Positions 25,277 through 32,965 of a stretch of 37,933 nucleotides of DNA are shown here, piece by piece (position 1 is the stretch's first letter; the number at the start of each line of letters is the position of its first letter). The stretch comes from Actinomycetes bacterium. GTDB lineage: Bacteria > Actinomycetota > Actinomycetes > Actinomycetales > Microbacteriaceae. The notes under the pieces are model-generated. The model worked only from the letters and a program-made list of their open reading frames with translations. It ran no database searches and was not told where the DNA came from. Made by a program: the position numbers and the translations under genes. The DNA lies in assembly GCA_023432005.1 (NCBI GenBank), contig JAEYVF010000166.1:1-37933 (forward strand), in the 5' to 3' direction.

Positions 25277-25279
25277 CCT
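25274..25279 (+). promoter_or_regulatory. -10 box of leaderless hexapeptide-protein promoter, overlapping the mfd stop
   Basis: TAGCCT begins with the mfd TAG stop codon and ends 6 nt before the ATG at 25286, so stop codon and promoter share three bases. Confidence 0.5.
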
Positions 25280-25285
25280 GACCCC

Positions 25286-25900
25286 ATGCTGTACGAGCAC
25301 CTCGGCCACAGCCCCCGCGTCGACCCGAGCGCCGTGGTCGCGCCCACTGCCGTCGTGTCGGGCGACGTCACGATCGGACCCGGCTGCCAGATCCTGCACG
25401 GTGCCGTCATCAGCGCCGAGGGCGGGCCCATCACGATCGGCGAGTCGAGCATCGTCATGGAGAACGCGCTGCTGCGCGCCAGCTCGACCGACCCCCTGCA
25501 CATCGGCGACCACGTGCTCGTGGGCCCCATGGCGTCCGTGTCGGGCGCGACGATCGGCGACGAGGTGTTCCTCGCGACCGGCTCCCGCGTGTTCAACGGC
25601 GCGCGCATCGGCGCTCGCAGCGAGGTGCGCATCAACGCCGTCGTGCACCTGCGCACGGTGCTGCCCGAGGGCTCGACCGTGCCGATCGCGTGGGTCGCGG
25701 TGGGCGATCCGCCCAGCATCCTGAGCCCCGACAAGCACGACGAGATCTGGGCGATCCAGCAGGGGCTCGACTTCCCGGGCTACGTCTTCGGGCTCGACCG
25801 CTCGACCCCCGACCTCATGGTGCAGCTCACCGAGCGCTACGCCCGCCATCTCGCCCGGCATGCCGACGACCGGCCCGTCGGCGGGCAGCCGACCGGCTGA
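25286..25900 (+). CDS. Gamma-carbonic-anhydrase-like left-handed beta-helix protein without zinc ligands
   Basis: The 204-residue protein has hexapeptide repeats over about residues 15-125 (VVAPTAVVSGDVTIGPGCQI, ITIGESSIV, LHIGDHVLVG, ATIGDEVFLATG) and the typical ending PIAWVAVGDPP. A helical C-terminal extension of about 65 residues follows. In catalytic gamma-class carbonic anhydrases three His residues bind zinc (V.H, VGH, LHG). Here the aligned positions read LLR, VGP and VSG, so all three appear missing. It is probably a non-catalytic or repurposed member. It is leaderless by the same spacing rule as its neighbours, and its TGA abuts the stop of the convergent protease gene. Confidence 0.85.
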   Translation: MLYEHLGHSPRVDPSAVVAPTAVVSGDVTIGPGCQILHGAVISAEGGPITIGESSIVMENALLRASSTDPLHIGDHVLVGPMASVSGATIGDEVFLATGSRVFNGARIGARSEVRINAVVHLRTVLPEGSTVPIAWVAVGDPPSILSPDKHDEIWAIQQGLDFPGYVFGLDRSTPDLMVQLTERYARHLARHADDRPVGGQPTG

Positions 25901-26647
25901 TCAGGCCTTGCTCCACACCTTCCCCAGCACGAGCGGCAGGAGCACGAGCGAGCGCAGGTCCACGAGGGTGTGCACGATGATCGGCACGACGATCGTGCCC
26001 GACACGAGGTACAGGTAGGCGAACACGATCCCCAGCAGGGTCGCGGTGAGCACCCCGACCCACTTCTGATAGAGGTGCAGGGCGCCGAACAGCAAGGTCG
26101 CGGCGGCGAACGCGAGCGGACCGCTCGGCAGGATGCCGAACAGGAGCGCGGGGAGCGCGAGGCGGAACATCGTCTCCTCGAAGACGCCCGCCGAGACCGC
26201 GAGTCCGACGCCGTAGGGCAGCTCGCCGCGCGTGCGGGGGAGCAGCGCGCCGATGTCGCCGAGCTTCGGCACGTCGTCGGTGTGCGCGTCGCGCAGCAGC
26301 AGGATCGGGAGCACGAGCGCGACGCCGAGCAGCACCCACGCGGCGATCACGAGCACCCGCCCCACGACGGTGTCGAGGAAGAAGGCGCGGGATGCGGCGA
26401 TGGGCGCCCACGCCTGGGCGTCGGCGAGCGCGACCGGCACGAGCTCCCACGTCGCGATGAGCACGGCGGCCGAGAGTCCGCCGAACACGAGGGCCGACTC
26501 GACGAGCCACCTGCGCATGACCTTCTGGCGGCGCGCCGTCGCGCGCATCCGCTTGAACTGCGCGTACTCGCGGCGTTCGCGGGTGACGGAGCGCCACGCC
26601 AGCAGCGTCACGACCACCAGCAGGAGGGCGATCAGCTGGGGGTCCAT
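25901..26647 (-). CDS. CPBP family intramembrane metalloprotease
   Basis: The 248-residue polytopic membrane protein carries the CPBP/Abi motifs: EExxxR as EETMFR (about residue 160), FGALHLYQKW, and the C-terminal HTLVDLRSL. The Glu and His residues form the metal site. Members resemble CAAX prenyl protease 2 but in bacteria often act in bacteriocin self-immunity or stress; the target is unknown. ATG 26647 is preferred over a longer frame because CAGAAT on the minus strand sits 6 nt before it and the longer N-terminus would overlap the divergent MFS gene. Confidence 0.88.
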   Translation of the reverse strand: MDPQLIALLLVVVTLLAWRSVTRERREYAQFKRMRATARRQKVMRRWLVESALVFGGLSAAVLIATWELVPVALADAQAWAPIAASRAFFLDTVVGRVLVIAAWVLLGVALVLPILLLRDAHTDDVPKLGDIGALLPRTRGELPYGVGLAVSAGVFEETMFRLALPALLFGILPSGPLAFAAATLLFGALHLYQKWVGVLTATLLGIVFAYLYLVSGTIVVPIIVHTLVDLRSLVLLPLVLGKVWSKA

Positions 26648-26705
26648 CGGGCCATTCTGCCCGGCGGGGGAATGCCTGTCCGTCGCGGGGGCTTGAATAG
26701 GGACG
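26648..26705. promoter_or_regulatory. Divergent leaderless promoters of CPBP protease and MFS exporter
   Basis: On the minus strand CAGAAT (26654-26659) is 6 nt before the protease ATG. On the plus strand TTGAAT (26693-26698) is 7 nt before the exporter ATG. The two promoters share only 58 bases. Confidence 0.45.
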
Positions 26706-28184
26706 ATGACGAAGAGCGAACTCGGCCTGCGTTCCGAGCGGGGTCCCATCCTGCTGGCGGTGATGGTGGCGACGGGCGTCGTGGCCATCGATGCCACGAT
26801 CCTCTCGACCGCGGTGCCGGCGATCGTCGCCGACGTGGGCGGGTTCGCGCAGTTCCCGTGGTTGTTCTCCGTCTACGTGCTCACGCAGTCGGTCACCGTG
26901 CCCGTCTACTCGAAGCTCGCCGACACGATCGGACGCAAGCGCGTCATCCTGTTCGGGCTCGCGGTGTTCCTCGTCGCGTCGGTGCTGTGCGGTCTCGCGT
27001 GGGACATGCCGAGCCTCATCGCGTTCCGCGCGCTGCAGGGCATCGGCGCGGGGGCGGTGCTGCCCATCACGATCACGATCATCGGCGACATCTACACGGT
27101 CGAGGAGCGCGCCCGCGTGCAGGGCTACGTCGCGAGCGTGTGGGCCATCGCCGCGGTCGCGGGGCCCGCGCTCGGCGGGGTCTTCGCGATGTGGGACGTG
27201 TGGCGCGGCATCTTCCTCATCAACATCCCGCTGTGCGCGATCGCCGTGTGGCTGCTCGCCCGCGACTACCACGAGACGCTCCAGCGCAGGCGTCACCGCA
27301 TCGACTACGCGGGCGCGGCGCTGCTGACGGCCTCGCTCACGCTCCTGCTCGTGGGCGTGCTCGAGGGCGGTGACGGATGGGCGTGGATCTCGGTGCCCTC
27401 GTTCGCGGTCTTCGGGGCGGGCATCCTCCTGCTCGTCGCGTTCGTGCTCGTCGAGCGTCGCGCGGCGGAGCCCGTGCTTCCACTGTGGGTCGTGAGCCGA
27501 CCCCTGCTGCGGGCGACGAACCTCGTGGGGCTCATGGTCGGGGCGGCCCTCATCGGGCTCACGGCGTTCGTGCCGACCTACCTCGTGGTGGGGCTCGGGG
27601 TGAGCGAGCTCGTCGGCGGTCTCGCGCTCGCGACGCTCACGATCGGATGGCCGATCGCCGCATCCCTGTCGGGTCGCCTCTACCTGCGCATCGGCTTCCG
27701 CTCGACGGCGCTCATCGGCGGATCGCTCGTCGTGCTCGGCACGGTCGCCCTCGCCCTGCTCGGCCCGTTCCCCTCGGTGTGGACGGTCGCGATCGTCGCC
27801 TTCGTGATCGGCCTCGGCTTCGGCTTCGCGGCCGTGCCGACGCTCGTCGCGGCGCAGGCGAGCGTCGGCTGGGAGGAGCGCGGCGTCGTGACGGGCGCGA
27901 GCATGTTCACCCGCTCGGCAGGCCAGGCGATCGGCGCCGCCGTGCTCGGGGCCGTCGCGAACGCCGTCATCGCGGCGAACGGCGGCGACGAGACGGATCC
28001 GGCGACGATCATCGCGGCGTCGACGGCCGTCTTCGTGGGCGCCGCGATCGTCGCGGTCTTCCTCCTGCTGTTCGTGCTGCTCATGCCGCGTGAGGGGCGG
28101 GCGGGGGCCCCGGCATCCGAGGCGGCCCCCCGGCCGTCGCCCGAGCCGGCACCCGTGACGGGCCCCGTTCCCGAGGTCGGCTAA
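26706..28184 (+). CDS. MFS drug exporter, DHA2 (EmrB/QacA) family
   Basis: This 492-residue proton-driven exporter has about 14 hydrophobic segments. Visible are the TM1 motif VVAIDATILSTAVPAIV typical of DHA2, motif A between TM2 and TM3 (YSKLADTIGRKRVILFG), motif B (FRALQGIGAGAVLPIT), and motif C (SVWAIAAVAGPALGGVF). The C-terminus is a Pro/Ala/Glu-rich cytoplasmic tail of about 35 residues. The family exports lipophilic compounds and antibiotics; the substrate cannot be predicted. No TetR or MarR regulator stands next to it. Its TAA overlaps the stop of the convergent nuclease gene by 4 bases (CTAA). Confidence 0.93.
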   Translation: MTKSELGLRSERGPILLAVMVATGVVAIDATILSTAVPAIVADVGGFAQFPWLFSVYVLTQSVTVPVYSKLADTIGRKRVILFGLAVFLVASVLCGLAWDMPSLIAFRALQGIGAGAVLPITITIIGDIYTVEERARVQGYVASVWAIAAVAGPALGGVFAMWDVWRGIFLINIPLCAIAVWLLARDYHETLQRRRHRIDYAGAALLTASLTLLLVGVLEGGDGWAWISVPSFAVFGAGILLLVAFVLVERRAAEPVLPLWVVSRPLLRATNLVGLMVGAALIGLTAFVPTYLVVGLGVSELVGGLALATLTIGWPIAASLSGRLYLRIGFRSTALIGGSLVVLGTVALALLGPFPSVWTVAIVAFVIGLGFGFAAVPTLVAAQASVGWEERGVVTGASMFTRSAGQAIGAAVLGAVANAVIAANGGDETDPATIIAASTAVFVGAAIVAVFLLLFVLLMPREGRAGAPASEAAPRPSPEPAPVTGPVPEVG

Positions 28185-28762
28185 CAGGCGCTCCAGATGC
28201 CGAGGCCCTCCGCCTGGGCGGCATCCTCGGCAGCCTCGAGCTCGTCGCTCCACAGCACGTTGGGCTCGAGCACCACGGCCTCCGCGTAGCCGTCGCGGAT
28301 GAGGTCGAGGTTCACGAGCGCCCCGTCGTCGGTGAAGAGGAACAGCAGCGAGCGGCCGAACCTGTCGAGCGGCTGCACGTCCGCGACCGTGCGCACGTGC
28401 GTGCCCTCGGGGAGCACCGCCCGCAGCCTCTCCCGCGCGACGTCGCCCCAGCACTCGGCGTGCTCGCCCACCTCGGGGGTGTCGATGCCGAGCAGACGCA
28501 CCTTGCGCCCGTCGGTGAGGAAGAGCGTGTCGCCGTCGTGCACGTAGTCGATCCACGCGTCCGCCGCGCCCGAGGGCACCGCCGGGGCATCCGAGACCGC
28601 CGGCGGGGCCTCCGTGGTCAGGGGCGCGGCTCCCGAGCCGCCCCGTGTGGTACTCGCCTCCGGCGCGCGCGAGCCCAGCACGCCCCGCTCCACGGCGATC
28701 GCGACGAGGGCGATGAGCACGACCGCGACGGCGACCCCGAGGATGCTGCGCCCGATCTTCAC
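28181..28762 (-). CDS. Membrane-anchored or secreted thermonuclease (SNase domain)
   Basis: The 193-residue protein has an N-terminal hydrophobic anchor or uncleaved signal (about 6-26) and a Ser/Thr/Pro/Ala linker (about 32-66). A staphylococcal-nuclease-like domain follows (about 68-193). The core motifs are YVHDGDTLFL, RLLGIDTPE with the first catalytic Arg and the metal Asp, and LDRFGRSLLFLF with the second Arg. The domain ends in GLGIWSAC. Such enzymes cut DNA and RNA outside the cytoplasm with Ca2+. The start is GTG 28762, preceded at 6 nt by CAGAAT on the minus strand. Confidence 0.88.
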   Translation of the reverse strand: MKIGRSILGVAVAVVLIALVAIAVERGVLGSRAPEASTTRGGSGAAPLTTEAPPAVSDAPAVPSGAADAWIDYVHDGDTLFLTDGRKVRLLGIDTPEVGEHAECWGDVARERLRAVLPEGTHVRTVADVQPLDRFGRSLLFLFTDDGALVNLDLIRDGYAEAVVLEPNVLWSDELEAAEDAAQAEGLGIWSAC

Positions 28763-28788
28763 CGCACGATTCTGGCAGTCTGGGGCGC
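28763..28788. promoter_or_regulatory. 26-base face-to-face leaderless promoters for nuclease and mazG
   Basis: The minus-strand -10 CAGAAT (28769-28774) and plus-strand -10 CAGTCT (28776-28781) are one base apart. They sit 6 and 7 nt from the GTG and ATG start codons. Each promoter's upstream half must lie inside the other gene, so RNA polymerase cannot occupy both at once. Confidence 0.5.
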
Positions 28789-29454
28789 ATGAGCCAGCCG
28801 GACGCCCCCGTCGTGCCCACCACGCCGCATCCGAAGCTCGAGGAGCTCATCGCCGTGCTCGAGCACCTGCGCGCGCCGGGCGGCTGCGCGTGGGACCGCG
28901 ACCAGACGCACGCGTCGCTCGTGCAGTACCTCGTCGAGGAGACCTACGAGCTCGTCGACGCGATCGAGGCGGGCGACGACGCGGAGCTCGTCGAGGAGCT
29001 CGGCGACGTGCTCTACCAGGTGATCTTCCACGCCGACATCGCCGCCGAGGAGGGGCGTTTCACGCTCGAGGACGTCGCGGCGCACATGACGGCGAAGATG
29101 GTCGGGCGTCACCCGCACGTGTTCGGCGACGCCGTCGCCGACACCCCGGATGCCGTCATGGCCCGGTGGGATGAGCTCAAGCGCGTCGAGAAGCCGGCCC
29201 GCGAGAGCGTCCTCGACGGCGTGCCGCAGGGCATGCCCGCGCTCGCGCTCGCCGCGAAGCTCGTGGGCAAGGCCGAGAAGCTCGGGCTCGCGCCCGTCGC
29301 CGCCGATCGCGTGCCCGAGCTCGAGTCCGAGCTCGGCGACGAGCTCCTCGCGACGGTCGTCGCGGCGCGAGCCGCGGGGCTCGATCCCGAGCGCGCCCTG
29401 CGCGGCGCCCTGCGCCGCCTGCAGGACGACATCCGGGCCGCGGAACGCGGCTAG
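28789..29454 (+). CDS. mazG: MazG nucleoside triphosphate pyrophosphohydrolase
   Basis: The 221-residue protein has the MazG start KLEELIAVLEHLRAPGGCAWDRDQTHASL. It has the metal motif E-x2-E...E-x2-D in LVEETYELVDAI and ELVEELGDVLYQVIFHADIA, then GRHPHVFGD and WDELKR. MazG hydrolyses NTPs or damaged dNTPs to monophosphates and limits mutation or (p)ppGpp-linked stress. A second, weaker MazG-like helical part follows (about 145-221). It follows mfd in the conserved actinobacterial order, with four unrelated genes inserted between. Its TAG overlaps the stop of the CGNR gene (CTAG palindrome). Confidence 0.96.
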   Translation: MSQPDAPVVPTTPHPKLEELIAVLEHLRAPGGCAWDRDQTHASLVQYLVEETYELVDAIEAGDDAELVEELGDVLYQVIFHADIAAEEGRFTLEDVAAHMTAKMVGRHPHVFGDAVADTPDAVMARWDELKRVEKPARESVLDGVPQGMPALALAAKLVGKAEKLGLAPVAADRVPELESELGDELLATVVAARAAGLDPERALRGALRRLQDDIRAAERG

Positions 29455-29999
29455 CCGCCCGCCCGCGCGCGGTAGGCGCGCACCGCCATCCGGTTGCCGC
29501 AGCGGGCCGAGCAGAACCGCTTCGAGCCGTTCTTCGAGAGGTCGACGAACACGCCCGCGCAGTCGTCGGCCTCGCAGTCGCGCAGGCGGTCGAGACGCCC
29601 CGCGCGGACGACGTCGACGAACGCCATGGCGGCCTCGACGAGCAGGCGCTTCGCGAGCGGCGCGTCGTCGCCGACGGCGTGGATGTGCCAGCCGAGCCCG
29701 TCGTGGTCGACAACCCGCGGCACCGCGCGCTCGGCCGCGAGCGTGGCGTTGACCCACGCGACGACGGCGTCCTCGTCGGCGCCCCAGATGGACCGCACGC
29801 TCTCGCGCATCTCGCGCACCTGGGCGAGCTCGCTCTCGTCGTGATCGATGCGGCCGGTGAACGTCCAGCGGGAGAGGAGGGCCGCGAGATCGTCGATCGT
29901 GGCGAGCTCGTCCGTGCCGCTCTCGGAGGCCTCCGCGACGGTGTCGAGGAGCGCCTGGAGGAACGTGAGGTTCAGTTCGGTGTCATGGGTGAAAAGCAT
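29451..29999 (-). CDS. CGNR zinc-finger (ABATE domain) transcriptional regulator
   Basis: The 182-residue protein has an N-terminal ABATE ligand-type domain beginning FTHDTELNLTFLQALLDT. The C-terminal CGNR finger shows Cys pairs in CEADDC and CSARCGNR with the hallmark Cys-Gly-Asn-Arg. The family is predicted to bind DNA. ATG 29999 is preferred because AGGAG stands just upstream (30003-30007 on the minus strand). The longer frame would run into the divergent transporter. Divergence from the EamA transporter suggests it controls that gene. Confidence 0.9.
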   Translation of the reverse strand: MLFTHDTELNLTFLQALLDTVAEASESGTDELATIDDLAALLSRWTFTGRIDHDESELAQVREMRESVRSIWGADEDAVVAWVNATLAAERAVPRVVDHDGLGWHIHAVGDDAPLAKRLLVEAAMAFVDVVRAGRLDRLRDCEADDCAGVFVDLSKNGSKRFCSARCGNRMAVRAYRARAGG

Positions 30000-30052
30000 T
30001 TGACTCCTGACCGCTGCGAGCGATACCGTCACGACTGAACTCAACTTAGCCC
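30000..30052. promoter_or_regulatory. Divergent control region of CGNR regulator and EamA transporter
   Basis: For the regulator the minus strand has TAAGTT (30043-30048) and an AGGAG ribosome-binding site. For the transporter CAACTT (30042-30047) lies 5 nt before its first ATG. The two -10 candidates overlap, so the genes should compete or be co-regulated. Confidence 0.35.
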
Positions 30053-31078
30053 ATGACATCCGTCCGGAGCATCCCCATGAACCGCCTCATCGCCTCCCCC
30101 CGCCGCGGAGCGCTCGGCGTCGTCATGGGCCTGGCCGCCGGCCTCGCCTTCGGTGCGGGCGGCACGATCGTCAAGCCGCTCTTCGCGGAGGGGTGGAGCC
30201 CGGGCGCCGCGGTGTTCGGGCGGCTGCTCGTGGCCGCCGCCGTGCTCGCGATCCCCGCGCTCGTCGCCGTGCGCTTCGACCTGCGTCCGCTGCTGCGCGG
30301 ATGGCGGACGGTGCTCGCCTACGCCGTGCTCGCCGTCGCGGGCGTGCAGCTCGCCTTCTACGCGTCGATCGAGCGCATCCCCGTGAGCATCGCGCTGCTG
30401 ATCGAGTACCTCGCGCCGGTCGCGCTGCTGCTCCTCGCCTGGACGCGCACACGCCGGATGCCTCACCGCCTCGTGCTCGTCGGCGCCGCGCTCGCGGTCG
30501 GCGGGCTCGTGCTCGTGATCGACCCGACGGGCTCGGGCGGTCTCGACCCGATCGGCCTCCTGCTCGCCGCGGTCGCCATGATCGGCGTCGCGTTCTACTA
30601 CGTCGTGGGCGATCGCGCGCCGGAGGGCGTGCCGCCCGTGACGCTCGCCTGGTCGGGCTTCGTCATCGGCGCGCTGGCGCTCGGGCTCGCCGGGCTCGTC
30701 GGCGTGCTGCCGATGCACGCGACCTTCGGCGAGGTCGACTTCTTCGGGATGCGCAGCGCGTGGTGGGTGCCGCTCCTGACGGTCGGGGTCGTGTCGACCG
30801 CGTTCGCCTACGTCGCGGGCATCACCTCGATCACGCTGCTCGGCACGCGATTCGCCTCGTTCCTCGGCCTCAGCGAGGTCGTGTTCGCGGGCGTCGTCGG
30901 CTGGATCGTGCTGGGCGAGGCGATCGCGCCGCTCGGGCTCGTGGGCGCCGTGCTCATCCTCGGCGGGATCGTGCTCGTGCGCCTCGAGCCCGCGGCGGCG
31001 CCGTCGGCGCCCGAGCCGCTGCCCGGTCCGGCGGATGCGGACGAGCCGGAGCCGGCGCCCGCACCCACCGGCGCCTGA
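30053..31078 (+). CDS. EamA/DMT-family transporter (RhtA-like)
   Basis: The 341-residue membrane protein has ten hydrophobic segments in two EamA repeats (about 17-145 and 160-300). Features include GLAAGLAFGAGGTIVKPLF, FYASIERIPVSIALLIEYLAPVALLLLAW, and GTRFASFLGLSEVVFAGVVGWIVLGEAIAPLGLVGAVLILGGI. The C-terminal tail is rich in Pro, Ala and Glu. The family exports amino acids or metabolites. Two starts compete: ATG 30053 (near a -10 box) and ATG 30077, which has a GGAG ribosome-binding site 7 nt upstream; the choice changes only 8 residues. Confidence 0.9.
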   Translation: MTSVRSIPMNRLIASPRRGALGVVMGLAAGLAFGAGGTIVKPLFAEGWSPGAAVFGRLLVAAAVLAIPALVAVRFDLRPLLRGWRTVLAYAVLAVAGVQLAFYASIERIPVSIALLIEYLAPVALLLLAWTRTRRMPHRLVLVGAALAVGGLVLVIDPTGSGGLDPIGLLLAAVAMIGVAFYYVVGDRAPEGVPPVTLAWSGFVIGALALGLAGLVGVLPMHATFGEVDFFGMRSAWWVPLLTVGVVSTAFAYVAGITSITLLGTRFASFLGLSEVVFAGVVGWIVLGEAIAPLGLVGAVLILGGIVLVRLEPAAAPSAPEPLPGPADADEPEPAPAPTGA

Positions 31079-31080
31079 CG

Positions 31081-31836
31081 CTACTGCGCGGTGTAGCCGC
31101 CGTCGACGAGGTGGTAGCTGCCCGTGACGAACGACGCCGCATCGGAGGCGAGGAACACCACGAGCGCGGCGACCTCATCCGCCTCGCCGAGGCGCCCGAG
31201 GGCGTGCTTGCCCTCGAGGAACGCGAGCGTGTCGGCGTCGAGGCTCGACTCGACGAGCGGGGTCTTGATGAACCCCGGGCCGACCGAGTTCACGCGCACG
31301 CCCTGCGCGGCGTATTCGAGGGCGGCGTTCTTGGTCGCCCCGACGACGCCGTGCTTCGCCGCGACGTAGGCCACCGAGTTCGCGAAGCCCACCGAGCCGA
31401 GGATCGACGCGACGTTGACGATCGAGCCGCCGCCGTTCGCCGCCATCACGGGCAGCTGCGCCCGCATGCCGTAGGTCACGGCCGACAGGTTGATGTCGAT
31501 GACCTTCTGCCAGCCGTCGAGCGGGTACTCGCCGGTGGGGGCGGACGGTCCGCCGATCCCGGCGTTGTTGACGGCGATGCGGAGGGGGCCGAGCGCCTGC
31601 GCCGCGTCGACGGCGGCGACCGCGTCGGCCGGGTCGGAGACGTCTCCGACGTGCGCGACGGCGGAGCCGCCGGCTGCCTCGATCTCGGCGACGACGGCAT
31701 CCGCCGACTCCCGCTTGAGATCGGCGACGACGACCTTCGCGCCGTTCGCGGCGAGCAGCAGGGCGACGGCGCGGCCGATGCCGCTTCCGCCTCCCGTCAC
31801 GATCGCGGAGCGGTCCGCGACGTCGTAGGTGGCCAT
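31081..31836 (-). CDS. Short-chain dehydrogenase/reductase
   Basis: This 251-residue classical SDR shows the cofactor motif VTGGGSGIGRAVA (about 13-25), Asp in VVADLKRE favouring NAD(H), GDVSDPADAV, and NNAGIGG. The catalytic Ser lies in NVASILGS and the Tyr-Lys pair in AYVAAKHG. The ending GSYHLVDGGYTAQ is typical. AGGAC lies before the ATG. It follows the ABC exporter genes on the same strand by 61 bases and could be co-transcribed, but function and substrate are unknown. Confidence 0.92.
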   Translation of the reverse strand: MATYDVADRSAIVTGGGSGIGRAVALLLAANGAKVVVADLKRESADAVVAEIEAAGGSAVAHVGDVSDPADAVAAVDAAQALGPLRIAVNNAGIGGPSAPTGEYPLDGWQKVIDINLSAVTYGMRAQLPVMAANGGGSIVNVASILGSVGFANSVAYVAAKHGVVGATKNAALEYAAQGVRVNSVGPGFIKTPLVESSLDADTLAFLEGKHALGRLGEADEVAALVVFLASDAASFVTGSYHLVDGGYTAQ

Positions 31837-31897
31837 GATGGGTCCTTCCCTCGTTGGACGGAAAGCCCCAGCCTCGTCGCCGAACCTGGGAGCGGGT

Positions 31898-32965
31898 TCA
31901 GGCGATGCGGCTGCCCGCAGCGAGTCGGCGCGCCGGAGCGCGAGTGCGCACCGTGGCCCCGACCAGCAGCGCGGCCCCGAGCGCGACGTGGAGCGCGAGG
32001 CCCACGGCCCAGCTCGGCACGGTGCTCTCGATCACCTCCCGCGGCGACGGCTGCGTGCCCTGCGGGGAGGCCATGTCGCAGTCCGACCACCCCTGTGTGA
32101 TCGTCGGCGGCAGCTGAGCCTGGCGGATGCCGAGCTTGATGCTGCCGAACAGGTCGTCGGGGTTGCCGTAGCGGTCGAAGTGCGTGGGGGCGGCGTCGGC
32201 GAGCAGCACGTAGGGGTTCGCCGCGAGGATCCACCACACCGTGTCGAAGCGCGGCACGGTGTAGCTCGACTCGATCGTCTCGCACACGGGGTCGACGGGG
32301 AGACCCGTGTCGGGGTCGATCTCGTCGGACGACGCCTCCCAGTCGATCGTCTCGCTGCGCACCGTGATCGTCTGCTGGTTCACCATGCCGCCGAGCGTGA
32401 AGGCGATGAGCGTGCCGATCGAGAGCAGCGCGACCACGAGGTAGGTCGCGACGACCGAGAACAGGGGTCGGCGGATGAGCCCGGAGACGCCCACGCCGAC
32501 GGCGGCCACGACGCCGAGCTCGAGCGCGAGCACGAGGATCGAGACGACCGCCGTGTCGACGGACGCGCCGCCCAGCACGAGCGCGAACAGCAGGAACGGG
32601 AGCGCCGCCACGAGGAAGCCCAGAGCCGTGATCCACGCCGCGAGGAGCTTGCCGAGCACGAGCTGCGACGTCGTGACGAGCGTCACCTGGGTGGTCGCGA
32701 GGGTGCCGTTCTCCCGATCGCCGTTGATCGCGTTGCCGCTCAGCGCGGGCGTCACGAGCGTGCCGAGCAGCAGCACGAAGTAGACGATGATCGAGGAGAG
32801 CACGGCGCCGGGGGCGTCGGTGTTGGCGGTCGCGATCGTCGTGAAGACCGTCACGACGAGCACGATGAGCACGAAGACGCCGAGCAGCACATACCAGGCG
32901 GCGCCGCGCACGCGCTGCTGCAGCTCGATCGAGCTGACGGTCCACATCCGGGTGAGCCAGGTCAT
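31898..32965 (-). CDS. ABC-2 type transporter permease
   Basis: The 355-residue protein has six main hydrophobic segments: two around residues 22-45 and 58-80, three in the middle (about 105-200) and one near the C-terminus (about 318-338). A large extracytoplasmic loop (about 210-310) lies between the fifth and sixth. The motif GNAINGDRENGTLATTQVTLVTTSQLVLGKLLAAW is the usual ABC-2 coupling region. Its ATG overlaps the ATPase stop (ATGA), making a two-gene exporter. The substrate is unknown. Confidence 0.9.
   Translation of the reverse strand: MTWLTRMWTVSSIELQQRVRGAAWYVLLGVFVLIVLVVTVFTTIATANTDAPGAVLSSIIVYFVLLLGTLVTPALSGNAINGDRENGTLATTQVTLVTTSQLVLGKLLAAWITALGFLVAALPFLLFALVLGGASVDTAVVSILVLALELGVVAAVGVGVSGLIRRPLFSVVATYLVVALLSIGTLIAFTLGGMVNQQTITVRSETIDWEASSDEIDPDTGLPVDPVCETIESSYTVPRFDTVWWILAANPYVLLADAAPTHFDRYGNPDDLFGSIKLGIRQAQLPPTITQGWSDCDMASPQGTQPSPREVIESTVPSWAVGLALHVALGAALLVGATVRTRAPARRLAAGSRIA

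Noticed and set aside
22775..25861. 1028-codon open frame opposite mfd
   Set aside because: Shadow of mfd caused by GC-rich third positions; it has no recognisable motif and no start signal.
25286..31836. Defence island or toxin-antitoxin reading of the nuclease, mazG, CPBP and CGNR genes
   Set aside because: MazG here is the housekeeping pyrophosphohydrolase in its conserved position. The nuclease has a membrane anchor, and no toxin, restriction or CRISPR component is present.
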